Shown: positions 9,828 through 18,903, counted from the first letter of the stretch. The stretch: 64,000 bases of DNA from Bacillus sp. es.036 (GCF_002563635.1 NZ_PDIZ01000001.1:1116001-1180000); one strand, 5' to 3'. Program-made: numbers and translations. Notes: generated by a model not told the origin, from the letters alone.

Positions 9828-10882
9828 AGTTATTAAAAGGGAAATGGGCGAGCATTACTGTACCGCTGCTTTCGGTAGCTCTTGGATTACTCGTCGGTGG
9901 GATCATCATGCTTGTGAGTGGCTACAATCCCATTGTAGCGTATGCAGCACTGTTTAACGGGATTTTCTCAAACACGTATGTGTTAGGTGAAACTGTTCGG
10001 CAGATGACTCCGCTCATTTTGTCGGGGTTAGCCGTGGCTTTTGCTTTTCGTACAGGGCTTTTTAATATTGGAGTAGAAGGGCAGCTGCTTGTCGGCTGGC
10101 TAGCATCTGTTTATATCGGGCTTCAATTTGAAGGGTTAAGTCCTGTAGTTCATATTCCTCTTGCAATTATTGCAGCAGCATTGGCTGGAGCGATTTGGGC
10201 CTTTGTACCTGGATTCTTGAAAGCAAAGTATCAAGTTCATGAGGTTATTACAACGATTATGATGAACTACGTTGCTCTTCATGTCGTTAACGCAATTATT
10301 CGGACGTATTTACTCGCTCCTGGTGAGCGTACGGATCAAATTAATGCTTCAGCATCGCTTCAATCGCCGTTCTTAGAAGCCATTACTGATTTCTCACGTC
10401 TTCACTACGGTTTTGTTGTGGCGATTATTGGAGCGATTATTATGTGGTTCCTTCTATGGAAAACGACGACAGGGTATGAACTACGCTCTGTTGGATTTAA
10501 CAAATATGCGTCAGAATATGCTGGAATCAATGTGCAACGAAACATCGTTCTTTCTATGGTCATTTCGGGTGCATTTGCTGGAGCAGCAGGAGCGATGGAA
10601 GGGCTTGGAACATACGGTTATATGACCGTTATGGCTGACTTTACTGGCGTTGGATTTGACGGAATCGCAGTTGCGCTTTTAGGTGCAAATGGGGCGCTTG
10701 GTGTTGTCCTTGCTTCTGCACTGTTTGGTGGGCTTAAAATTGGTGCGCTTAATATGCAGTCAGTTGCTCAGGTGCCAACACAGCTTGTTGAAATCGTGAT
10801 TGCGATGATTATTTTCTTTGTCGCATCCAGTTACTTGATTCACTGGATCAGCAACAGGGTGAGCAAAAGGGGGAAAATTTAA
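9824..10882 (+). CDS. nupP: Nucleoside ABC transporter permease, subunit 1
   Basis: A 352-aa integral membrane permease of the BPD_transp_2 (RbsC-like) family with about nine or ten hydrophobic segments. Recognisable features are LSGLAVAFAFRTGLFNIGVEGQ near the N-terminal third and the late Gly-rich stretch FDGIAVALLGANGALGVVLA. It pairs with NupQ to form the membrane channel of the nucleoside importer. ATG overlaps the nupO stop, and its own stop overlaps the nupQ start (TAATG), so nupO, nupP and nupQ are translationally coupled. Confidence 0.9.
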   Translation: MKLLKGKWASITVPLLSVALGLLVGGIIMLVSGYNPIVAYAALFNGIFSNTYVLGETVRQMTPLILSGLAVAFAFRTGLFNIGVEGQLLVGWLASVYIGLQFEGLSPVVHIPLAIIAAALAGAIWAFVPGFLKAKYQVHEVITTIMMNYVALHVVNAIIRTYLLAPGERTDQINASASLQSPFLEAITDFSRLHYGFVVAIIGAIIMWFLLWKTTTGYELRSVGFNKYASEYAGINVQRNIVLSMVISGAFAGAAGAMEGLGTYGYMTVMADFTGVGFDGIAVALLGANGALGVVLASALFGGLKIGALNMQSVAQVPTQLVEIVIAMIIFFVASSYLIHWISNRVSKRGKI

Positions 10883-11844
10883 TGGATTTCATGCAGATTC
10901 TTCAGCTCATTATTCCTGCCGCTATCTTTTCAGCAGCTCCCCTGATTTTCACGGCTCTTGGAGGAGTATTCAGTGAAAGGTCAGGCGTTGTAAACATCGG
11001 ACTTGAAGGGTTAATGTTAATGGGTGCTTTCACAGGCGCGCTGTTTACAATCCTTGGCGAGCAATGGGGAATGGGAGCCGCTTCTCCCTGGTTTTCACTA
11101 GTCGTTGCGATCATTATCGGCATGCTGTTCTCTTTGCTTCATGCAGTGGCAAGTATTTCGTTTCGAGCCGATCAGGTTGTTAGTGGCGTGGCCCTTAACT
11201 TCCTTGCGGCTGGACTTGCCATCTTCCTTGTGAAGAAAATCTTTGATGCAGGGCAAACGCCGATTATTCAAGAACGTATTTATAAAACGGATGTTCCATT
11301 TTTAAGCGATATCCCATTTATTGGACCTTTGTTTTTTTCGAGCGCGTATTATACATCTTACATTGCGGTTGCGCTTGCCTTCCTCGTATGGTGGGTTCTC
11401 TATAAAACCCCATTCGGTTTACGACTCCGTTCAGTAGGAGAGCACCCTATGGCGGCAGATACGATGGGGATTAATGTGACGAAAATGCGCTATGTAGCGG
11501 TTATGCTAAGTGGTGGATTTGCCGGTCTCGGGGGTGCGGTTTACGCGACGTCGATCGCAGGGAACTTTAGCCATGCAACGATTTCTGGACAGGGCTTTAT
11601 GGCACTAGCCGCGATGATCTTTGGTAAATGGCATCCGCTTGGTGCGATGGGAGCAGCGCTATTCTTTGGTCTTGCTCAATCGCTAAGTATAACCGGCCAA
11701 CAAATTCCGGGATTAAAAGAAATTCCAGAAGTATATCTTCTTATTTCCCCTTACGTGTTAACGATTCTTGCTCTTGCAGGACTTGTTGGACGAGCGGATG
11801 CGCCAAAAGCCATTGGTCAGCCGTATGAAAAAGGGAAGCGATAA
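10882..11844 (+). CDS. nupQ: Nucleoside ABC transporter permease, subunit 2
   Basis: A 320-aa integral membrane permease, second half of the nucleoside importer channel. It shows the family's TALGGVFSERSGVVNIGLEGL at the N terminus, LRSVGEHPMAADTMGI in the cytoplasmic coupling region and the FMALAAMIFGKWHPLGA segment. It is the last gene of the nup operon; a G:U-containing hairpin terminator follows within ten bases. Confidence 0.9.
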   Translation: MDFMQILQLIIPAAIFSAAPLIFTALGGVFSERSGVVNIGLEGLMLMGAFTGALFTILGEQWGMGAASPWFSLVVAIIIGMLFSLLHAVASISFRADQVVSGVALNFLAAGLAIFLVKKIFDAGQTPIIQERIYKTDVPFLSDIPFIGPLFFSSAYYTSYIAVALAFLVWWVLYKTPFGLRLRSVGEHPMAADTMGINVTKMRYVAVMLSGGFAGLGGAVYATSIAGNFSHATISGQGFMALAAMIFGKWHPLGAMGAALFFGLAQSLSITGQQIPGLKEIPEVYLLISPYVLTILALAGLVGRADAPKAIGQPYEKGKR

Positions 11845-11853
11845 CGTTTAGAG

Positions 11854-11890
11854 AAAAGCTCTTCGTGAAAACGGAGGGCTTTTTGTTTTT
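11854..11890 (+). terminator. Intrinsic terminator after nupQ
   Basis: AGCTCTTCGT, GAAA loop, ACGGAGGGCT (two G:U pairs), then TTTTGTTTTT. Confidence 0.88.
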
Positions 11891-11936
11891 AGGTAGTGTT
11901 TTGTGGTGGGGGAAGGAGCGGTACCAAGAGTATAAA

Positions 11937-12480
11937 GAACGTGTTCAAATGAAATGCCTCCAGCGCTTGTCGAGGCTAAGCGGGCGCTTCCGCTTTTCTT
12001 GATCCAGCTGCAGCCTCCAGACCCTCGGTCACTTCACCTTTCAACCTGAACACAAAGGGCGTGTTCAGGTTGAAAGGCTCCAGTGCCTGCCGGGTCTAAC
12101 CGGAGGCTTCCGCTTTTCTTGTCCAGCTGCGACTCGCAGAAACTACGATATTTCGCTCTTTCACCAGAACGCAAAAAGCGCGTTCTAGTTCAAGAGCTCC
12201 AATATCTCCGTTTCTAACCGCTCGTCTCCGCTTTTCGTTAGATCCAGCTGCAGTGGGCAGACACTCGGTCACTTCACCCTATAACTCGAACACAAAGGGC
12301 GTGTTCAATTTATAGGGCTCCAGTGCCTACCGTGTCTAACCGCCCACTTTCGCTTTTCATGATCCAGCTGCAGTGGGCAGGGTCTCGATCGCTTCACCAT
12401 TTCAAATGAACACAAAGACCGTGTTCTCTTGAAATGCCTCCAGCGCTTGTCGACCCTAACCGCCAACTTTCGCTTTTCTT
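11937..12480 (+). repeat. Head-to-tail array of 4.5 structured 120-nt repeats
   Basis: Four complete units begin at 12001, 12121, 12241 and 12361, each exactly 120 bases, preceded by a right-half unit (11937-12000). Each starts near GATCCAGCTGCAG, has a central CACAAAGGGCGTG-like loop and ends in YGCTTTTC. The two halves of a unit pair with each other through three stems. Between units the stem sequences change while pairing is kept: AGACCC/GGGTCT, AGACAC/GTGTCT, AGGGTC/GACCCT and AGAAAC/GTTTCT in one stem; TTTCAACCTGAACAC/GTGTTCAGGTTGAAA, perfect over 15 bp, in another. No ORF is conserved through it. The array fills the gap between the nup operon and ymfF. I recall related CAGCTGCAG-type elements in other Bacillaceae but know no formal name. 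It is not a CRISPR array: units are long, diverged and self-complementary. Confidence 0.9.
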
Positions 12481-12498
12481 TTAAAAAGTACTAATTGC

Positions 12499-12527
12499 TT
12501 ACACTATGACACATACTATGGTATAAA
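12499..12527 (+). promoter_or_regulatory. Probable sigma-A promoter of ymfF
   Basis: TTACAC (12499-12504), 17-base spacer, TATAAA (12522-12527), lying between the repeat array and ymfF. Confidence 0.55.
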
Positions 12528-12587
12528 GGGGGTAAGTTTTACTTTCCTCTAATGGTAAGTAATGGATTTAAAAAAGGAGTGAGGTCA

Positions 12588-13865
12588 ATGGCGATTATCC
12601 CTCATGAGAAAACCTCGTGCGGCGGTTTGACGCTACATAGGATCCAGACGGATAAATATAAAACAACGACGGTTGTGGTTCAATTTAAAGCGCGTTTGAC
12701 GAAGGAGACTGTGACGGAGAGGGCTCTTTTGCCATATGTGTTGCAAAGCGGTACGGAAAACTATTCTTCTTCGAAAGCGGTTCGTACGGAACTTGAGAAG
12801 CTTTACGGGGCGACGCTAGGTGTGGATCTTGCCAAGAAGGGTGATTTTCATGTGATGACGTTCCGGATGGACTTCGCGAATGAAAAGTTCCTTTCTGAAG
12901 ATGAGCCTTTGTTTAAGAAAGCCCTTTCTTTACTTTCAGAAGTGATCATGAATCCTAAGACGGATGGATCTGGCTTCGATTCTTCGATTGTTGATAAAGA
13001 AAAGCGGACGATGAAACAGCGTATTCAATCGATTTATGATGATAAAATGCGCTATTCGAACATGAGACTAACGCAAGAAATGTTCCCGAATGAGGCTTTT
13101 GGATTGCATATTTACGGAGAAAAAGAAGAAGTGGATCGCGTGACAGCGCAGTCTCTTTATGATTACTATAAAAAAGTTTGTGCAGAAGATGAAATTGACT
13201 TTTATTTAGTTGGTGACTTAGAAGGCGTTAATGCTGAAGAAGTTGTAAAAGAGCTTTTCCCGTTTCAAGAACGTAGCGATCGAAAGTCTGAAACAACTGA
13301 AAAAGCCTCTCTTGATGTGGAAGAAAAAGAGATCCTTGAAACACAGGAAATCAAGCAAGGGAAGCTTCATATGGGCTTTCGCTCTGGCGTTGGTTATGCG
13401 GATGATGAATACTTCGCCCTTCAAGTATTTAATGGCATGTTTGGAGGTTTCTCACACTCCAAGCTTTTTCGGAACGTACGGGAAAAAGAAAGCCTTGCTT
13501 ATTACGCCGCGTCCCGCTATGAAAGTCATAAAGGCTTAATCATTGTGATGTCTGGCATTGAGTTTAAAAACTTTAAAAAGACTGTTGATATTATTCAAGA
13601 GCAGCTTACGGCTATGAGAGAAGGCGACTTCAACGAGGAAGAAATGAAGCAAACAAAAACCATGATTCGCAATCAGCTCCTTGAGACGGTCGATGACGCA
13701 AAAGGAATGGTCGAGCTGCTTTATCACGGTGTTGTCTCTCAAAAGCTACGTACAATTGAAGAGTGGCTTGATGGTGTGGAAGCTGTGACAAAAGAAGATA
13801 TTTTAGCGGTTGCGGATAAGGTTAAGCTTGATACCGTTTATTTCTTAAAAGGCGAGGAGGCTTAA
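12588..13865 (+). CDS. ymfF: YmfF, M16-family peptidase-like protein without the zinc motif
   Basis: A 425-aa member of the M16 (insulinase/processing peptidase) superfamily. The HxxEH zinc-binding motif is absent, as in its B. subtilis counterpart, so it is probably the non-catalytic partner of YmfH, which does have the motif. The second M16 half is visible at GKLHMGFRSGVGYADDEYFALQ. The in-frame start at 12552 is less likely than the ATG at 12588, which follows AAAAAGGAGTGAGG. ymfH begins two bases after its stop, so the pair is one operon. The substrate is unknown to me. Confidence 0.88.
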   Translation: MAIIPHEKTSCGGLTLHRIQTDKYKTTTVVVQFKARLTKETVTERALLPYVLQSGTENYSSSKAVRTELEKLYGATLGVDLAKKGDFHVMTFRMDFANEKFLSEDEPLFKKALSLLSEVIMNPKTDGSGFDSSIVDKEKRTMKQRIQSIYDDKMRYSNMRLTQEMFPNEAFGLHIYGEKEEVDRVTAQSLYDYYKKVCAEDEIDFYLVGDLEGVNAEEVVKELFPFQERSDRKSETTEKASLDVEEKEILETQEIKQGKLHMGFRSGVGYADDEYFALQVFNGMFGGFSHSKLFRNVREKESLAYYAASRYESHKGLIIVMSGIEFKNFKKTVDIIQEQLTAMREGDFNEEEMKQTKTMIRNQLLETVDDAKGMVELLYHGVVSQKLRTIEEWLDGVEAVTKEDILAVADKVKLDTVYFLKGEEA

Positions 13866-13867
13866 TC

Positions 13868-15154
13868 ATGAAAACTATTCCATTTAATCAGTTGCAGGAA
13901 ACGCTGTATCACCAAACGATGGATAACGGACTTGACGTGTATGTTCTCCCTAAAAAGGGTTTCAATAAAACGTACGCAACGTTTACAACAAAGTACGGAT
14001 CAGTAGACAATCACTTTGTCCCTTTAAACGGTTCAGAGAATGTGCAAGTGCCAGATGGCATTGCTCACTTTCTTGAGCATAAAATGTTTGAAAAAGAAGA
14101 CCGTGATGTATTTCAAGATTTTAGTAAGCAGGGTGCGTCTTCGAATGCATTTACATCGTTTACAAGAACCGCTTACTTGTTTTCAACAACTCAGAACGTG
14201 ATGCAGAACCTTGAAACGCTTGTGAACTTTGTTCAAGATCCGTACTTTAGTGACCAAAGTGTTGAAAAGGAAAAGGGTATTATCGGTCAAGAAATTGAAA
14301 TGTATAATGATAATTCTGATTGGCGTGCGTATTTTGGTGTCATTGAAAATATGTTCCACCACCATCCGGTTAAAATAGATATTGCTGGAACAATTGAATC
14401 TATCGCAAAAATCACGAAAGAATCACTCTATACGTGTTATGAAACGTTCTACCATCCTTCGAACATGGTGTTATTTGTAGTAGGTGCTGTGGAGCCGAAT
14501 GAAATTATGTCATTTGTGGAGAAAAACCAGGCAGCGAAATCGTATAAAGACCAGCCACCAATTGAACGTTTCTTTGATTCAGAACCAAAGACAGTAGCAG
14601 AGAAGAAGAAAGTGTTGCCGATGTCTGTTCAAGTGGCAAAATGCCTCGTTGGATTTAAAGAACCAAATCCAGGACGCCAGGGAAAGGATCTTCTTAAACA
14701 TGAGCTATCCATCAATCTTGCGCTCGATTTAATGTTTGGTCAGAGTTCAGAGAACTATGAGAAGCTTTACAATGAAGGGCTCATCGATCAAAGTTTTTCA
14801 TATGATTTTACTGAAGAAGAGAAGTTCGGTTTTTCGATCGTCGGAAGTAACACAAGCTCACCTGATGAGCTTGCGAATCGATTATATGAGATGATTCAAT
14901 CATTTAAAAATGAATCAGTGGATACCGATCAGCTTGAGCGTATACGCAAGAAAAAAATCGGTAGTTTCTTAAGAGCGTTAAATTCACCAGAGTTTATTGC
15001 AAACCAATTTACTCGCTATCGTTTTAACGATATGGATTTATTTGAAGTTGTCCCAATGCTTGAGTCCATTACGGCAAAAGATATTGAAGAGACAATGAAA
15101 GGGCACTTTGCAGAAGATTCATTTACTGTCTGTCAAGTCGTTCCAAAAGGTTAA
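13868..15154 (+). CDS. ymfH: YmfH, M16-family zinc metallopeptidase
   Basis: A 428-aa M16 peptidase with the inverted zinc motif HFLEH (about residue 67) and a downstream EIEMYNDNSDW helix that carries the third zinc ligand glutamate. It is probably active as a complex with the motif-less YmfF encoded immediately upstream. Peptidases of this pair sit in the same cluster in many Bacilli. RBS GGCGAGGAGG lies at the end of ymfF. A terminator begins inside the stop codon. Confidence 0.9.
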   Translation: MKTIPFNQLQETLYHQTMDNGLDVYVLPKKGFNKTYATFTTKYGSVDNHFVPLNGSENVQVPDGIAHFLEHKMFEKEDRDVFQDFSKQGASSNAFTSFTRTAYLFSTTQNVMQNLETLVNFVQDPYFSDQSVEKEKGIIGQEIEMYNDNSDWRAYFGVIENMFHHHPVKIDIAGTIESIAKITKESLYTCYETFYHPSNMVLFVVGAVEPNEIMSFVEKNQAAKSYKDQPPIERFFDSEPKTVAEKKKVLPMSVQVAKCLVGFKEPNPGRQGKDLLKHELSINLALDLMFGQSSENYEKLYNEGLIDQSFSYDFTEEEKFGFSIVGSNTSSPDELANRLYEMIQSFKNESVDTDQLERIRKKKIGSFLRALNSPEFIANQFTRYRFNDMDLFEVVPMLESITAKDIEETMKGHFAEDSFTVCQVVPKG

Positions 15155-15178
15155 AAAGCACCCAATCGGGTGCTTTTT
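15153..15178 (+). terminator. Intrinsic terminator after ymfH
   Basis: AAAAAGCACCC AATC GGGTGCTTTTT, a perfect 11-bp stem. Confidence 0.92.
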
Positions 15179-15212
15179 CATTGAAAGATTTAACGGGAGA
15201 GGAAGAGAAGTT

Positions 15213-15923
15213 ATGAAAGAAATATTAATCACTGGAGCGAGTGGGGGTATAGGAAGAGCGATAGTAAAGGATTATGTAAAAAACGGTAACCGTGTTTATG
15301 CTCATTACAATACGAATGCTGCCTCTATACAAGAGCTACAAAAGGATGATCCAGAAGCAGATATTTTCCCGGTTCAAGCTAACTTAGCGGAAAAAGATGG
15401 CGTAGAAGGTTTAACCGAGAAGGTTGTGAAAGTTGATACGCTTATTCTTAATGCTGGAAATAGCTACTTTGGTTTATTAACCGATATGGCAGGGGAAGAA
15501 ATTGATGCAATGATTCAACTCCACCTCACATCGTCCATTAAACTTGCGAAGCACTACATTTCCTCGATGGTGCAAAAAAAACAAGGGTCCATTATTGTTG
15601 TCTCTTCTGTCTTCGGTGTAACAGGAGCTTCTTGTGAAGTCGTTTATTCTTCCGTAAAAGGTGGTTTAAATGCCTTTGTGAAGGGATTAGCGAAGGAATT
15701 AGGGCCAAGCGGTATTCGGGTGAATGCCGTAGCACCAGGTTATATTTCGACGGAGATGAACGCACGGATGACAGAGGACGATGAACACGATTTAATGAAC
15801 GAAATTCCGATGGGACGATCGGGTGTGCCTGAAGAGGTAGCTTCTTTGATTTCTTTTTTAGATTCGAATCAAGCTTCTTACATAAGCGGTCAAATTATTT
15901 CCATTGATGGGGCCTGGCAATAA
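15213..15923 (+). CDS. ymfI: Short-chain dehydrogenase/reductase YmfI
   Basis: A 236-aa classical SDR oxidoreductase. It has the nucleotide-binding TGASGGIG at the N terminus, LNAG, the catalytic serine in IVVSSVFG and the YSSVK pair (Tyr and Lys of YxxxK). The end (YISGQIISIDGAWQ) resembles FabG-type 3-oxoacyl-ACP reductases, but the substrate is not determined. A longer in-frame ORF beginning at 15108 would start inside ymfH and run through its terminator; the ATG at 15213 after GAGAGGAAGAG is used. Confidence 0.88.
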   Translation: MKEILITGASGGIGRAIVKDYVKNGNRVYAHYNTNAASIQELQKDDPEADIFPVQANLAEKDGVEGLTEKVVKVDTLILNAGNSYFGLLTDMAGEEIDAMIQLHLTSSIKLAKHYISSMVQKKQGSIIVVSSVFGVTGASCEVVYSSVKGGLNAFVKGLAKELGPSGIRVNAVAPGYISTEMNARMTEDDEHDLMNEIPMGRSGVPEEVASLISFLDSNQASYISGQIISIDGAWQ

Positions 15924-15992
15924 AAAACGATGCATAATGTCCACTCCTTCGAGACAACATATAGGTGATGACTTGATAAAGGAGGGACATAG

Positions 15993-16244
15993 ATGTCTGT
16001 ACTAGATAATTTTGAATCATGGAAAGGGTTCTTGCATGACCGCTTAAGTCAAGGCGAACAGCAAGGGCTTTCTCAAGAAGTTGTCTCAGATGTTGCTTAT
16101 CAGATCGGCGGATACCTTGCTGATGGCGTGAAAGCGAAGAATGAGCAAGAACAGCTTCTTGCCGACCTATGGCATGTAGCAAGTCAAGAAGAACAGCACG
16201 CGATCGCAAATATGATGGTTAAGCTTGTTCAAAACGAAAGATAA
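15993..16244 (+). CDS. ymfJ: DUF3243 protein YmfJ
   Basis: An 83-aa acidic, helical protein of the DUF3243 family, recognised by its sequence and its place between ymfI and ymfK. RBS AAAGGAGGG precedes the ATG. No catalytic motif is visible and its role is unknown. A terminator follows. Confidence 0.85.
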   Translation: MSVLDNFESWKGFLHDRLSQGEQQGLSQEVVSDVAYQIGGYLADGVKAKNEQEQLLADLWHVASQEEQHAIANMMVKLVQNER

Positions 16245-16260
16245 ATGTCGCTTCTAAAGA

Positions 16261-16289
16261 AGAAGGGTGAACCAACACCCTTCTTTTTC
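16261..16289 (+). terminator. Intrinsic terminator after ymfJ
   Basis: AGAAGGGTG AACCAA CACCCTTCT followed by TTTT. Confidence 0.9.
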
Positions 16290-16411
16290 TATGAAAATGT
16301 TCAAAAGTTGTAAGAAAAGTAAACAAAATCCCTATTCATCTCTTTTAACCTTTATGAAAATCATTTATGATTAAAGGAACATAGGAAATTTGTGGCTAAA
16401 GGAGTTGGCGT

Positions 16412-17194
16412 ATGGAGAAGAAGGAATGGTATCTGGAGTATGAAATACATAAAAATAGGCCGGGTCTTTTAGGCGACGTCGCTTCCCTACTAGGGATGCT
16501 CGGTATTAATATCATTACGATCAATGGTGTTGACGATATGCGAAGAGGCCTGCTTCTCCTCGTTGATGAAATTGAGCAAATCGAGCGACTTGAGTCCATT
16601 TTAAATACAATGGATAACATTACAGTGACAAAAATGAGAGAACCAAAGTTACGCGATCGTCTTGCAGTACGACACGGAAGATATATCCAGCGTGATGCGG
16701 ACGATAAAAAAACGTTTCGATTTATTCGAGATGAGCTTGGTTTGCTTGTTGATTTTCTAGCTGAAATCTTTAAACAGGATGGCCACAAACTCGTTGGAAT
16801 TCGTGGAATGCCGCGAGTTGGAAAAACAGAATCAATTGTTGCTTCTAGCGTTTGTGCAAACAAACGATGGGTATTTTTATCTTCTACGATGTTAAAACAA
16901 ACAGTTCGCACGCAAATTGCCGACGATGAATTTAATAGCGATCATATTTTTTTAATTGATGGTATCGTGTCTGCCAGAAGAGCTTCAGAGCGGCACTGGC
17001 AGGTGCTTCGTGATATTATGAGATTACCGGCAACGAAGGTTGTCGAGCATCCTGATATATTTGTTCAAGAAACAGAGTATACGATGAACGATTTTGATTA
17101 TATAATTGAATTGCGAGACGATCCGGAACAAGAAATTACATATCAGGTAATTGAGAATCGATCTTCTGGATTTTCAAACTTAGACTTTAACTAA
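16412..17194 (+). CDS. ymfK: DUF3388 protein YmfK with N-terminal ACT-like domain
   Basis: A 260-aa protein. The N-terminal 75 residues (EYEIHKNRPGLLGDVASLLG...) look like an ACT fold, followed by a part with GMPRVGKTES, which resembles a P loop. The family (DUF3388, YmfK) is conserved next to ymfM/rodZ in Bacilli, but its biochemical role is not established. ATG at 16412 after AAAGGAG. rodZ starts 18 bases downstream with a TTG. Confidence 0.85.
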   Translation: MEKKEWYLEYEIHKNRPGLLGDVASLLGMLGINIITINGVDDMRRGLLLLVDEIEQIERLESILNTMDNITVTKMREPKLRDRLAVRHGRYIQRDADDKKTFRFIRDELGLLVDFLAEIFKQDGHKLVGIRGMPRVGKTESIVASSVCANKRWVFLSSTMLKQTVRTQIADDEFNSDHIFLIDGIVSARRASERHWQVLRDIMRLPATKVVEHPDIFVQETEYTMNDFDYIIELRDDPEQEITYQVIENRSSGFSNLDFN

Positions 17195-17211
17195 TTGGTA
17201 GGTGTTTTTCA

Positions 17212-18159
17212 TTGACAGAGCTAGGTCAACGTCTGAAGGACGCTCGAAATGATAAGGGATTATCGCTCGAGGAAATTCAGTCCATCACTAAGATTCAAAA
17301 ACGCTATCTTCATGCCATTGAAGAAGGAAATTACGAACTGCTTCCAGGTAATTTTTATACGCGTGCATTCATTAAAAACTATGCGGAAGCAGTTGGCCTT
17401 CACGGAGATGAATTGCTTGAGGAGTACGCTTCTGAAATTCCAAAAGCAAACGCAGATGTGCCTGAAAGTTTACCACCAAGGAAAATGAGAAGGCCTCAAG
17501 CGCCGAGTAAGTCATCTTCTGTATCATCAAAATGGTCTTCCGTGTTTCCATCTGTTCTTGTCGTGTTACTCATTGTAGGTGTCGCAGCGTTAATCTGGTA
17601 TGTTGTTCAAAGTGGTGACCAGAAGACGAATCAGAACGCAACGACGAATCAGGCGGAGGAGCAAGTGACAAGCGATGAAAACAGCGGCAGTGCTCCAGAC
17701 TCAGATGAAGTAAGTAACGAAGGTGATGCTTCAAAAGAAGCAACGACTTCTGAAGAAGAGGCAACATCAAAAGAAGATGAAAAAGCAGAGGAAGAAAAAG
17801 CTGCTGAAGAAGAAAAAGAGCCAGAAGAAGAAGAAGCCCCTAAGATGGAAATTAAGAAAGTAAAGAGTGATACTGATAATTCTACGTTTGAAATCACAAA
17901 CGCAGATAAATTTGAAGTAAAGTTAGAAGCATCTGGATCTAGCTGGGTAGGTTTAACGGGGGCGAGTGACAAAAAGTATGTATACGAAAGTCTTGCTAAA
18001 GGGAAAAGCGTGACGCAAGATTTATCAAAAGAGTCTTCTGCTACGCTTCGACTCGGAAGTTCTCCTAGCATTGAAGTGTTTGTGAATGGCGAAAAAATTG
18101 ACATACCAAAAGAACCAGTTGTTCAAAATGTAACCTTTACTTTTGAAAAAGCAGAATAA
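17212..18159 (+). CDS. rodZ: RodZ-like cell-shape protein (YmfM)
   Basis: A 315-aa single-pass membrane protein linking the MreB cytoskeleton to the wall-synthesis machinery. It has an N-terminal Xre-type HTH_25 domain (GQRLKDARNDKGLSLEEIQ, about residues 1-75) that in homologues binds MreB. A membrane segment (VLVVLLIVGVAALIWYV) lies near residue 115-135, then a long Glu/Ala/Ser/Lys-rich linker and a C-terminal DUF4115 beta domain. Start is TTG at 17212 with GGTAGGTG upstream; no better start gives the complete HTH. It precedes pgsA as in B. subtilis. Confidence 0.9.
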   Translation: MTELGQRLKDARNDKGLSLEEIQSITKIQKRYLHAIEEGNYELLPGNFYTRAFIKNYAEAVGLHGDELLEEYASEIPKANADVPESLPPRKMRRPQAPSKSSSVSSKWSSVFPSVLVVLLIVGVAALIWYVVQSGDQKTNQNATTNQAEEQVTSDENSGSAPDSDEVSNEGDASKEATTSEEEATSKEDEKAEEEKAAEEEKEPEEEEAPKMEIKKVKSDTDNSTFEITNADKFEVKLEASGSSWVGLTGASDKKYVYESLAKGKSVTQDLSKESSATLRLGSSPSIEVFVNGEKIDIPKEPVVQNVTFTFEKAE

Positions 18160-18168
18160 ATCCACAAG

Positions 18169-18198
18169 GAGTCATCTTTTCAGATGGCTCTTTTCTTT
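18169..18198 (+). terminator. Intrinsic terminator after rodZ
   Basis: GAGTCATCT TTTC AGATGGCTC (one G:U) followed by TTTTCTTT. Confidence 0.85.
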
Positions 18199-18324
18199 CA
18201 ATTTTCATTGGTGAAGTTTTCCTTTCTGCATGAAGGAAACAGTGATAGAATAGAATACGATTTAGTGGGGTTGTGACGATCAGCGCACGATCAATAGGTT
18301 ACATAACATTTAGGAGGAAGACAC

Positions 18325-18903
18325 GTGAATTTGCCTAATAAAATTACCGTTTCACGCATTTTTTTAATTCCTGTTTTTCTAATTTTTCTCCTCGCGCCAC
18401 TGCCGCTTGGTGAAACTGAAATTGCAGGCACCGTCTTATTGAATTCCCAATTAATTGCAACAGCGATTTTTATTTTCGCATCGGTAACCGATTGGATTGA
18501 CGGTTACATAGCTAGAAAACATAACCTAGTTACGAATCTTGGGAAATTCCTCGATCCGCTTGCCGATAAACTACTCGTTACTTCAGCGTTTGTTTCACTC
18601 GTTGAGCTTGGGGCTGCGCCTGCTTGGATTGTTGTGGTTATTCTTAGCCGTGAATTTGCTGTTACAGGGCTAAGATTAGTTGCTTCTTCTGAAGGAGAAG
18701 TACTTGCAGCAAGCAACCTTGGGAAATTGAAAACCTGGATTCAAATCATCGCGATCATTATGCTATTGATTGAGAATGTTCCATTTGAAGCCATTGGCTT
18801 TCCTTTTGCAACGATTTCCCTGTGGGCAGCGCTCATTATTACCGTCTATTCGGGATGGGATTACTTCTCGAAGAATAAAGAGGTCCTACTTAAATCACGT
18901 TAA
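18325..18903 (+). CDS. pgsA: CDP-diacylglycerol-glycerol-3-phosphate 3-phosphatidyltransferase
   Basis: The membrane enzyme that makes phosphatidylglycerol phosphate from CDP-diacylglycerol and glycerol 3-phosphate. The 192-aa protein has the CDP-alcohol phosphotransferase signature with all four aspartates (DWIDGYIAR...GKFLDPLADK, about residues 56-83) and four to five membrane helices. RBS AGGAGGAAG. It sits between rodZ and cinA, separated from both by terminators, so it is probably transcribed alone. Confidence 0.95.
   Translation: MNLPNKITVSRIFLIPVFLIFLLAPLPLGETEIAGTVLLNSQLIATAIFIFASVTDWIDGYIARKHNLVTNLGKFLDPLADKLLVTSAFVSLVELGAAPAWIVVVILSREFAVTGLRLVASSEGEVLAASNLGKLKTWIQIIAIIMLLIENVPFEAIGFPFATISLWAALIITVYSGWDYFSKNKEVLLKSR

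Noticed and set aside
11937-12480. CRISPR array
   Set aside because: The period is regular, but units are 120 bases, internally self-complementary and diverged in the stems, with no short identical repeat separated by unique spacers and no cas genes.
12588-13865. Active-site mutation or damage in ymfF
   Set aside because: Absence of the HxxEH motif is normal for YmfF, the non-catalytic partner of YmfH.
15108-15212. N-terminal extension of ymfI
   Set aside because: It overlaps the end of ymfH and its terminator; the ATG at 15213 gives the normal SDR start.
16396-16911. 171-codon antisense ORF over ymfK
   Set aside because: Its residues (Ser/Arg/Ile-rich) follow from the complement of the real coding frame; no upstream signals.
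17649-18104. 151-codon antisense ORF in rodZ
   Set aside because: It is the complement of the Glu/Lys/Ala-rich linker, so its Ser/Phe-rich low-complexity sequence is a by-product.
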